Below are positions 12,401 through 24,400 of a DNA stretch of 64,000 nt, one piece after another (position 1 is the stretch's first letter; every line of letters starts with the position of its first letter). The notes beneath the pieces are model-generated. The model did not search any database. It was given only the letters and a program-made list of their open reading frames with translations, and was not told the DNA's origin. The translations under genes were made by a program, and so were the position numbers. Origin of the DNA: Bufo bufo (taxonomy: Eukaryota; Chordata; Amphibia; Anura; Bufonidae). The DNA lies in contig NC_053392.1 in NCBI RefSeq assembly GCF_905171765.1, forward strand, positions 33,534,192 to 33,598,191, in the 5' to 3' direction.

Positions 12401-15400
12401 ATATAACTACTATAATACTGCTCCTATGTACAAGGATATAACTACTATAATACTGCTCCTATGTACAAGGATATAACTACTATAATACTGTTCCTGTGTA
12501 CAAGAATATAACTACTATAATACTGCTCCTATGTACAAGAATATAACTACTATAATACTGCTCCTATGTACAAGAATATAACTACTATAATACTGCCTCC
12601 TATGTACAAGAATATAACTACTATAATACTGCTCCTATGTACAAGAATATAACTACTATAATACTGCCTACTATGTACAAGAATATAACTACTATAATAC
12701 TGCCTCCTATGTACAAGAATATAACTACTATAATACTGCCTCCTATGTACAAGAATATAACTACTATAATACTGCCTCCTATGTACAAAAATATAACTAC
12801 TATAATACTGCCTCCTATGTACAAGAACATAACTACTATATTACTGCTCCTATGTACAAGAATATAACTGCTATAATACTGCTCCTATGTACAAGAATAT
12901 AACTGCTATAATACTGCTCCTATGTACAAGAATATAACTACTATAATACTGCTCCTATGTACAAGAATATATCTACTATAATACTGCTCCTATGTACAAG
13001 AATATAACTACTATAATACTGCTCCTATGTACAAGAATATATCTACTATAATACTGCTCCTATGTACAAGAATATAACTACTATAATACTGCCTCCTATG
13101 TACAGGAATATAACTACTATAATACTGCTCCTATGTACAAGAATATAACTACTATAATACTGCTCCTATGTACAAGAATATAACTACTATAATACTGCTC
13201 CTATGTATAAGAATATAACTACTATAATACTGCTCCAATGTACAAGAATATAACTACTATAATACTGCCTCCTATGTACAAAAATATAACTACTATAATA
13301 CTGCTCCTATGTACAAGAATATAACTACTATAATACTGCCTCCTATGTACAAGAATATAACTACTATATTACTGCTCCTATGTACAAGAATATAACTACT
13401 ATAATACTGCTCCTATGTACAAGAATATAACTACTATAATACTGCTCCTATGTATAAGAATATAACTACTATAATACTGCTCCAATGTACAAGAATATAA
13501 CTACTATAATACTGCCTCCTATGTACAAAAATATAACTACTATAATACTGCTCCTATGTACAAGAATATAACTACTATAATACTGCCTCCTATGTACAAG
13601 AATATAACTACTATATTACTGCTCCTATGTACAAGAATATAACTACTATAATACTGCCTCCTATGTACAAGAATATAACTGCTATAATACTGCTCCTATG
13701 TACAAGAATATAACTACTATAATACTGCCTCCTATGTACAAGAATATAACTACTATAATACTGCCTCCTATGTACAAGAATATAACTACTATAATACTGC
13801 CTCCTGTGTACAAGAATATAACTACTATAATACTGCTCCTATGTACAAGGATATAACTACTATAATACTGCTCCTATGTACAAGGATATAACTACTATAA
13901 TACTACCTCCTATGTACAAGAGTATAACTACTATAATACTGCTCCTATGTACAAGGATATAACTACTATAATACTGTTCCTGTGTACAAGAATATAACTA
14001 CTATAATACTGCTCCTATGTACAAGAATATAACTACAATAATACTGCTCCTATGTACAAGAATATAACTGCTATAATACTGCTCCTATGTACAAGAATAT
14101 AACTACTATAATACTGCTCCTATGTACAAGAATATAACTGCTATAATACTGCTCCTATGTACAAGAATATAACTACTATAATACTGCCTCCTATGTACAA
14201 GAATATAACTACTATAATACTGCCTCCTATGTACAAGAATATAACTACTATAATACTGCCTCCTGTGTACAAGAATATAACTACTATAATACTGCTCCTA
14301 TGTACAAGGATATAACTACTATAATACTGCTCCTATGTACAAGGATATAACTACTATAATACTACCTCCTATGTACAAGAGTATAACTACTATAATACTG
14401 CTCCTATGTACAAGGATATAACTACTATAATACTGTTCCTGTGTACAAGAATATAACTACTATAATACTGCTCCTATGTACAAGAATATAACTACAATAA
14501 TACTGCTCCTATGTACAAGAATATAACTGCTATAATACTGCTCCTATGTACAAGAATATAACTACTATAATACTGCTCCTATGTACAAGAATATAACTAC
14601 TATAATACTGCTCCTATGTACAAGAATATAACTGCTATAATACTGCTCCTATGTACAAGAATATAACTGCTATAATACTGCTCCTATGTACAAGAATATA
14701 ACTACTATAATACTGCTCCTATGTACAAGAATATAACTACTATAATACTGCTCCTATGTACAAGAATATAACTACTATAATACTGCTCCTATGTACAAGA
14801 ATATAACTGCTATAATACTGCCTCCTATGTACAAGAATATAACTGCTATAATACTGCTCCTATGTACAAGAATATAACTACTATAATACTGCTCCTATGT
14901 ACAAGAATATAACTACTATAATACTGCTCCTATGTACAAGAATATAACTGCTATAATACTGCCTCCTATGTACAAGAATATAACTACTATAATACTGCTC
15001 CTATGTACAAGAATATAACTACTATAATACTGCTCCTATGTACAAGAATATAACTACTATAATACTGCTCCTATGTACAAGAATATAACTACTATAATAC
15101 TGCTCCTATGTACAAGAATATAACTGCTATAATACTGCCTCCTATGTACAAGAATATAACTACTATAATACTGCTCCTATGTACAAGAATATAACTACTA
15201 TAGAACTTCTAGGGGGGCGGAGCTTGACCGGCTTCCTGGTCGGCTGCATGTGAGGAGAGCTCTCCTCTTCTTTGCCTCACAAAGTGGTTTATTTCGCTTC
15301 TTAACTGCACAAATATGGGGAAAATCGGCAAATACCTGCCCAAAGAAAGACCTGAACCCCTCAAGCAAGATCGGGGTCCCTCTGAGATGGAGAAATACTT

Positions 15401-18400
15401 TAACAAGCGGCCTGCAGCTCCAGTAACAGAGAGACCTAAGATGGCCCCTCCTGACCCTGATGACAGCATGGAGGAGGCTGAGAGAGCAGACAGCCCGGCT
15501 ACTGAGAGCTCCCAGGGATCGCAGGCTGAAACTGCTGAACCTATCTCAAAGCGGTTCTTGCAGCAGGCCCTCCTGTCAGTGATACGGCCGGTGATGCAGG
15601 AGCTCACTGAGATAAAGGAGGACATTAAGCACATCGGCCATAGAGTGGAGAGGCTTGAAGATACACAGGGGGCCATCCTGAATTACACCCGTGCGATTGG
15701 AGATAACAGTTCTGCTTACCTGTCTTCCCTGGATCATGCATATGCCCTGATTGAAGATCAGGAAAATAGAAGCAGGCGCAAAAATGTGCGCTTCAGAGGC
15801 CTGCCAGAAGCAGTGTCACATGAGGAGCTTCCTGCAGCAGCGGCAGCCATTTTCACATCCCTGCTGGGCCCTGAAGGTGCATCTGCAGTCACAATTGAGC
15901 GCATCCATCGCTCTCTGCGGCCTAAACCCAGGGAGGGAGAACCCCCTCGTGATGTGGTCTGCGGTCTCTTGCGGTACGTAGATACCGCTGCGATTTTTAA
16001 AGCGGCCAGGGAGAAGGGAGATCTAAAGCATGATGGAGCCAAGATTCTGCTATTCCAGGATCTCGCACCTTCAACCCTGAATAAAAGAAGAATCCTGCGC
16101 CCTGTCACCGAGATTCTGCGCCAGAGAAAGATCCCCTTTAAGTGGCTTTTTCCATTTGGCCTCACATTTTCCAGGGAAGGAAAGAGGTGCACGATCCGGA
16201 CCCCCAGTGATCTGCCGGCGGCATGGGAGCTGCTCAACACCACGCCACAAGATATCCCATCATGGCTGCCCTCAGCGGACACTGGCGTCCCGCTCCCAGA
16301 ACTCCCTGATAGTTCCAGATGGTCGAAGGTGCCATCAAGAAAAGGAGCAAAGCAAAGAATCACCTGAACATTCTCCACAGGTTGTATGTGGGCTGTTAGA
16401 TTGCAAGCTCCTCAGTTAATGTTCAATATGTTATAGGAGCACATTTAACCCCTTAAGGACCGGGCTCATTTTCACCTTAAGGACCAGGCTCATTTTCACC
16501 TTAAGGACCAGGCCATTTTTTGCAAATCTGACCAGTGTCACTTTAAGTGCTCATAACTTTAAAACGCTTTGACTTACCCAGGCCGTTCTGAGATTGTTTT
16601 TTCGTCACATATTGTACTTCATGACACTGCTAAAATTGGGTCAAAAAAGTTAATTTTTTTGCATAAAAAAATACAATTTTTACCGTAAATTTTGAAAAAT
16701 TAGCAAATTTCAAATTTTCAGTTTCTCTACCTCTGTAATACATAGTAATACCCCCAAAAATTGTGATGACTTTACATTCCCCATATGTCTACTTCATGCT
16801 TGAATTGTTTTGGGAATGATATTTTATTTTTTGGGGATGTTACAAGGCTTAGAAGTTTAGAAGCAAATTTTGAAATTTTCAGAAATCTTCAAAATCCCAC
16901 TTTTTATGGACCAGTTCAGGTTTGAAGTCATATTGTGAGGCTTAGATAATAGAAACCTCCCAAAAATGACCCCATTCTAGAAACTACACCCCTCAAGGTA
17001 TTCAAAACTGTTTTTTCAAACTTTGTTAACCCTTTAGGTGTTCCACAAGAGTTAATGGCAGATGGAGAAACAATTTTGAAATTTATATTTTTTGGAAAAT
17101 TTTCCAATATAATCAATTTTTTCCAGGAGTAAAACAAGGGTTAACTGCCAAACAACACTCAAAATGGGTTGCCCTGATTCTGTAGTTTGCAAAAACACCC
17201 CATATGTGGTCGTAAACTACTGTTTGGCCGAACGGTAGCACATAGAAGGAGGGGAACACCATATGGGTTTTGGAAGGCAGATTTGGCAGGACTGGTTTTG
17301 TTTATACCATGTCCCATTTGAAGCCCCCTGTTGCACCCCTAGAATAGAAATTTCAAAAAAGTGACTCCATCTAAGAAAGTACACCCCTCAAGGTATTCAA
17401 AACTGGGTTTACAAACTTTGTTAACCCTTTAGGTGTTCCACAAGAGTTAATGGCAGATGGAGAAACAATTTTGAAATTTCTATTTTTTGGAAAATTTTCC
17501 AATATAATCAATTTTTTCCAGGAGTAAAACAAGGGTTAACTGCCAAACAACACTCAAAATGGGTTGCCCTGATTCTGTAGTTTGCAAAAACACCCCATAT
17601 GTGGTCGTAAACTACTGTTTGGCCGAACGGTAGCACATAGAAGGAGGGGAACACCATATGGGTTTTGGAAGGCAGATTTGGCAGGACTGGTTTTGTTTAT
17701 ACCATGTCCCATTTGAAGCCCCCTGTTGCACCCCTAGAATAGAAATTTCAAAAAAGTGACTCCATCTAAGAAAGTACACCCCTCAAGGTATTCAAAACTG
17801 GGTTTACAAACTTTGTTAACCCTTTAGGTGTTCCACAAGAGTTAATGGCAGATGGAGAAACAATTTTGAAATTTCTATTTTTTGGAAAATTTTCCAATAT
17901 AATCAATTTTTTCCAGGAGTAAAACAAGGGTTAACTGCCAAACAACACTCAAAATGGGTTGCCCTGATTCTGTAGTTTGCAAAAACACCCCATATGTGGT
18001 CGTAAACTACTGTTTGGCCGAACGGTAGCACATAGAAGGAGGGGAACACCATATGGGTTTTGGAAGGCAGATTTGGCAGGACTGGTTTTGTTTATACCAT
18101 GTCCCATTTGAAGCCCCCTGTTGCACCCCTAGAATAGAAATTTCAAAAAAGTGACTCCATCTAAGAAAGTACACCCCTCAAGGTATTCAAAACTGGGTTT
18201 ACAAACTTTGTTAACCCTTTAGGTGTTCCACAAGAGTTAATGGCAGATGGAGAAACAATTTTGAAATTTCTATTTTTTGGAAAATTTTCCAATATAATCA
18301 ATTTTTTCCAGGAGTAAAACAAGGGTTAACTGCCAAACAACACTCAAAATGGGTTGCCCTGATTCTGTAGTTTGCAAAAACACCCCATATGTGGTCGTAA

Positions 18401-21400
18401 ACTACTGTTTGGCCGAACGGTAGCACATAGAAGGAGGGGAACACCATATGGGTTTTGGAAGGCAGATTTGGCAGGACTGGTTTTGTTTATACCATGTCCC
18501 ATTTGAAGCCCCCTGTTGCACCCCTAGAATAGAAATTTCAAAAAAGTGACTCCATCTAAGAAAGTACACCCCTCAAGGTATTCAAAACTGGGTTTACAAA
18601 CTTTGTTAACCCTTTAGGTGTTCCACAAGAGTTAATGGCAGATGGAGAAACAATTTTGAAATTTCTATTTTTTGGAAAATTTTCCAATATAATCAATTTT
18701 TTCCAGGAGTAAAACAAGGGTTAACTGCCAAACAACACTCAAAATGGGTTGCCCTGATTCTGTAGTTTGCAAAAACACCCCATATGTGGTCGTAAACTAC
18801 TGTTTGGCCGAACGGTAGCACATAGAAGGAGGGGAACACCATATGGGTTTTGGAAGGCAGATTTGGTAGGACTGGTTTTGTTTATACCATGTCCCATTTG
18901 AAGCCCCCTGTTGCACCCCTAGAATAGAAATTTCAAAAAAGTGACTCCATCTAAGAAAGTACACCCCTCAAGGTATTCAAAACTGGGTTTACAAACTTTG
19001 TTAACCCTTTAGGTGTTCCACAAGAGTTAATGGCAGATGGAGAAACAATTTTGAAATTTCTATTTTTTGGAAAATTTTCCAATATAATCAATTTTTTCCA
19101 GGAGTAAAACAAGGGTTAACTGCCAAACAACACTCAAAATGGGTTGCCCTGATTCTGTAGTTTGCAAAAACACCCCATATGTGGTCGTAAACTACTATTT
19201 GGCTAAACGGCAGGACATAGAAGAAGGGGAACGTCATTTTTGGAAGGCAGATTTTGCTGGACTGGTTTATTGACACCATGTACCCTTTCAAGCCCCCTGA
19301 TGCACCCCTAGAGTAGAAACTCCATAAAAGTGACCCCATCTAGGAAACTACGGGATAAGGTGGTTGTTGTTTTGGGACTATTTTTGGGGTAAATTTGATT
19401 TTTGGTTGCTCTATATTAGTCTTTTTTGAGGCAATGTAACAAAAAAATGTAATTCTAAAATTGTTTCTACATTCACTATTTGGTTTTGTGGAACACCTAA
19501 AGGGTTAACATAGTTTGTAAAGTAACTTTTGAATACCTTGAGGGGTGTAGTTTCTTAGATGGGGTCACTTTTTTGGAGTTTCTAGTCTAGGCTACATCAG
19601 GGGGGGCTTCTAATGGGACATGGTGTCAAAAAAAAAACTGTCCATCAAAATCTGCCTTCCAGAAACCATATGGAGTTCCCTTCGTTCTATGCCCTGCCGT
19701 GCGGCTATATAGCCATTTACGACCACATATGGGGTGTTTCTGCAAACTACAGAATCGGGGCAATAAATATTTAGTTTTGTTTGGCTGTTAACCCTTGCTT
19801 TATTACCGGCAAAATGGATTCAAATTGAAATTTTGCCCAAAAATTGGTGTTTTGGCACAGTTTTTATTTTATATTTTTAACACCGTTCATCCGAGGCGTT
19901 TGGTCAAAAGTTATTTTTATAGCGACGACTTTTACGCACGCGACGATGCCCAATATGTATGGCTCTCAGACTTTGGAGACACTAAGCAGGCATCCTAAAA
20001 CTGCGGCCCTCCAGATATTGTAAAACTACAATTCCCACCATGCCCTGCTGATGGCTGTAGGTTGTCTGGGCATGCTGGGAGTTATAGTTTTACAACATCT
20101 GGAGGGCCGCAGTTTGAGGATGCCTGCTCTAAAACTAATATTTTTTGGGGAAAGAAAAATTGTTTCCGTGTCTCCAAAGTCTGAGAGCCATAGTGTTTTA
20201 TGTTCTCTAGTGGACTGTTGAGGATTATAAAAATTTAGTACTCCATGGAAGTGTGATACTCCCTGAAGCAATTGATAATGCAGAGGCCCGGATGATCGGG
20301 GCAAGTGTCACATTGAGTAGTGGTGTCCTTCCGTATCCCCCTCTTGTGACACACTCTGCACTTTTTTTGGGTTCGTCCCTTCTTTCCAGTATGGGGGACC
20401 ACACCTGGAAAGTGTTGGCCAGGGACGATCCGGGCGCCTCCAATTCCCGAGGTACTCCGGCCTGCTCTTTCCCGGTCCGAAAAGATCAGGTCTTTGAGGA
20501 CTGCCTCATAGAACTGGAGGAATGTCCCTGTGCTGCCAGCGCTTCGGGATAGTACAAAAGAGTTGTACATGGCAACCTGTACCAAGTAGACCGCAACTTT
20601 TTTGTACCATGCCCGGGTTTTGCGCATGGCGTTATATGGCGTGAGGACTTGATCAGAGAGATCAACTCCTCCCATATACCGATTGTAGTCGACGATACAA
20701 TCGGGCTTGAGGACCGTTGCCGCGGTACCTCGCACAGGGACAGGGGTGGTGCCGTTACCGTGGATTGTGGACAGCATAAGGACATCCCTCTTGTCCTTAT
20801 ACCTGACCAGCAACAGGTTTCCACTGGTAAGGGCACGGGTCTCACCCCTGGGGATAGGTACCTGGAGGGGGTAGGCAGGGAGGCCGCGTTGATTTTTCCG
20901 CACGGTCCCACAAGCGAACGTGGATCTGGCGGCAAGGGACCTGAACAAGGGAATGCTGGTATAAAAGTTATCCACGTACAAGTGGTAACCATTATCCAGC
21001 AGTGGGTACATAAGGTCCCACACGAGTTTCCCGCTAACACCCAGAGTGGGGGGACATTCTGGGGGTTCAATACGGGAATCTCGCCCCTCGTACACACGAA
21101 ATTTGTAAGTGTACCCTGAGGCACTCTCACAAATTTTGTATAGCTTCACGCCATACCTCGCCCGCTTTGTGGGAATGTATTGGCGGAAACTGAGTCTCCC
21201 CTTGAACGCAACGAGAGACTCATCAACCGCGACCTCCCTTCCAGGTACGTAGGCCTGCTGAAATGTGGCCCCAAAGTGATCGATGACCGGCCGTATCTTA
21301 TACAGCCGGTCATAGGCAGGATCACTTCGGGGGGGACATGCTGCATTATCGGAATAATGCAGACATTTCCGGATGGCCTCAAACCGGTGACGTATCATGA

Positions 21401-24400
21401 CCATACTGTACAGTGGGGTCTGGTAGAGTATGTCCCCACTCCAGTATTGCCTGACACTGGGTTTTTGGACTAGACCCATATGCAGCACGAGGCCCCAAAA
21501 TGTCCTCATTTCGGCTGCACTGACCGGCGTCCAGCCACCGGGTCTAGCCAAAACTGAGCCTGGGTTTTGAGCGACGAACTGTTGGGCGTACAGATTCGTC
21601 TGCTCCACCATCAAATTCACCAGTGAGTTACTGAAAAAAAAACTAAAATAGTCTATTTCAGTAAACCCCACTGTGGGAATCTGGATTCCAGGATTGCCAG
21701 CAAAATCCGGAATCTCAGGCTCAAAGTCCACTGGGGGACACCAGCTAAGTTCATCGGCAGGGGGCTCCGGTGGACTTATTTGGTGGGCCGGGAAACCAGT
21801 ACGAACCCCAGGGCGGCTCGTACTAGGGTGGGCCACAGGATCCCTAGCATGTGGGGCCCCTGGCTCCGCCTGGCGGCGTCTCCGCCGCCTTGGTGGCTCA
21901 TCGTCATCAGATGATGATGAGGAGGATGCGGATGACAAAAGGAATGTGGGGTCATCCTCATCCTCACTGGGGCTCTCAGAGTCGGAGGCAATCTGGGCGT
22001 ATGCCTCCTCGGCCGAGAACATCCGGTGGGCCATGGGTGTGTGTGCGTGTAGGTGTGCGTGTGTGGCAAACTTTATTATATGTGCGTGTGTGTGGGGGCA
22101 ACGGGTGTTCGCGTACTAAAAAGTCCAGGCAAAAAAATGGGCAAGTGTTAGAAAAAAAAAAAGTTAAAACTTGCTGATCAGCGGTACAACGCTGATCAGC
22201 GGTCGGTGGGGTGGTGGGGCGGGCGATGCGCTAACAGTGGACGGACGCTAAAAAGTGCCGGCCAGTCAGCGCACGCAGAAAAAAAAAAGTGGTGGTGAGT
22301 GGGGGGTGGGGGGTGCTGGTGGGGGGTAGGTGGGGGGGGGGGAGGCGGGTGGGGGGGGGGGGGGAAGTGGCTGGTGGGGGGTGGGTGGGGGGGCAAGTGG
22401 CAGGAGGGGTCTGGGTTAGGGTTAGATGGAAGTTTGGAAGTTTGGAATAAAAGTACTTTTTTTTTTTTTTTTCTAACTTACTTTTCCCTTCTTTCCCTTC
22501 CTAACGGTGCCTCTCCCTCACTGACCCTAACCTACCTGGGTGGCGATGGGTGCAGGAGGGTGATGGATGCCGATTAGGGGGACACAGGAGCTCGTTCTGG
22601 ACGGTGCTGCACGGTCAGGGTGCTGGACAGGAAGAGGAGGGGAGAGAGGAGCGCGGGAAGTTTGAATCTCGCGCCTCTCTCCCCTGCACCAATCAGCACC
22701 CTGGACAGCGGCATTCAGCACCAGGGCCAGCACCGCCTCTCCAAATCCTCGGACTGCGATAGGTGGTGTATAATTACGCCACCGATCGCAGTCTTTTTCC
22801 GGTTCATCGGGTCACAGGACACCCGAATGGACCGGAAACGCAGAAAACCGCAGGTCTGAATTGACCTGCGGTTTTCTGCGATCGCCGATACGGGGGGGTC
22901 AAATGACCCCCCCCTGCATTGTTACGGGATGCCGGCTGAATGATTTCAGCCGAAATCCCGTTCCGATTAACCCCTGCGGCGCCGGAGTTCCGATTTTAAG
23001 TCAGGACGTACCGGTACGTCCTCGGTCCTTAAGGACTCGGGAAATAGGGCGTACCGGTACGTCCTAGGTCCTTAAGGACTCGGGAAATAGGGCGTACCGG
23101 TACGTCCTAGGTCCTTAAGGGGTTAAGATGGAGGACGTCATTGCTCCCTATGTGGAGGGTGGAAGCTGCATTCACTTCATGTTGTTATGGGCGACTACCA
23201 TAGAGGTTATATAAGTAATGCATTCTCTCAGGTTGTCAGTTAGTAGGTGCATACAGTATATTGTGATTCCCTGATATGTATAGTCAGATTCTGTCAGGCA
23301 GTTATAGGAGTGGCTATGTTCACACATGCATACTAATGTCAGCACACTTTGTGGGGGTGGGGAACCCTGATTTGTGGCCAGGAGCAGTACTGTCTGACAC
23401 TATGTCGGCCTGCTCCCACCTTGTCACCGGTGGTTCCTGTGCTCCCGCACAGAGTTCTTTTATTTCCTTTGACCCCCTTTTGCTTGCAGGATTACATATT
23501 TTGCTTTTATTAACAAAATTCTGGCTAAAGGGATCAAAGGACCTTGTCCAGGACGAGGCGTTCCCCTGTTTGTTCCCCCTGTTTCCCCGTCCATGCTCAC
23601 GTATGTTATTATATGCACGCACATGTGTACATCACTACACTGATGGCTGCAGTTAACTGCACTACATTCAATGTACGGGGTTTTAATACCCCCCAAAAGC
23701 GCTCACAGGTGATCAGACTTCTAAAGAAGAGACGCACGGATGTCTGTTTTTTCCAAGAGCTGCACCTTAAGCTCGGCCATGTTCCTAAACTCTCCCAGTC
23801 CTACTTTAATCAGTGGTTCATCAGCTCTCATGCCAAGGCTTCCAGGGGCGCGGGGATTGCCATATCCAGGAGGGTTCCCTTCTCCCTTGTCTCATCCTTG
23901 ACTGACCCAGAGGGACGCTTTATGTTCGTAAAAGGTAAAATTGGGACCGTGCTGGTAACACTGGCAAGTCTATACAGTCCTAACCGGGGTCAGGGCCTAT
24001 GGTTGAAGACTACATTGACTAAATTTACTTCCTTTGCAGAGGGCATTTGTTTAATAGGGGGGGATCTTAATGTGGCCCTAAACCCACTAGTAGACGCTTC
24101 AGATCATTCCTCACAGTTGACTCAAGCGGCTATTGGCAGGATTAATAAGCATCTAGCAGGGGCCCATTTACTGGACACTTGGCGCCTGACTCATCCCACT
24201 GACTTAGATTACACGTTCTTCTCAGCTGCGCACAAGGTCTATTCCAGGCTAGACTATATTTTCATCTCTGACGCTCACGCTGAACTGGTGAGTAACTCCA
24301 CCATTGATCCTATGACAGTATCAGATCACGCTCCTGTCACGACATCCGTGGTGTTCTCTGAATTACCTCAGCAATCTCGACAATGGAGATTAAATGAGAC

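Larger units (their letters stand above)
16449..23122 (-). mobile_element. Autonomous piggyBac transposon (Uribo-like), 6.7 kb
   Basis: The ends are CCCCTTAAGGACC at 16449 and GGTCCTTAAGGGG ending at 23122, flanked by TTAA at 16445-16448 and 23123-23126. It sits between the two LINE ORFs. Inside are an intact - strand transposase (20235-22034), a six-copy 395-bp tandem array, a partial inverted copy of that array's sequence (~19480-19800) and an internal MITE. The terminal motif is repeated at both ends. Transposase-oriented promoter sequence should lie between 22035 and 23122. The element looks recent and possibly competent. Confidence 0.95.

Noticed and set aside
11124..12867. Open frames encoding repeated MYKNITTIIL / FLYIGGSIIVV peptides
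   Set aside because: They arise because 36-bp units keep one frame open. They break at each 35-bp unit and have no start context or conserved domain.
10102..15202. Regular repeats resembling a CRISPR array
   Set aside because: Units are contiguous with no unique spacers, occur in an intron of a vertebrate gene and show satellite-style higher-order structure.
15209..16378. Antisense open frames over LINE ORF1
   Set aside because: They overlap the well-supported ORF1 and have no recognisable motifs.
20486..22119. Additional open frames on both strands inside the piggyBac gene
   Set aside because: Shadow frames of the transposase; none shows domain motifs, and the transposase frame carries all catalytic residues.
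23544..23642. Upstream extension of LINE ORF2 from TTG
   Set aside because: Non-ATG start with no family resemblance; homology begins at the ATG at 23643.
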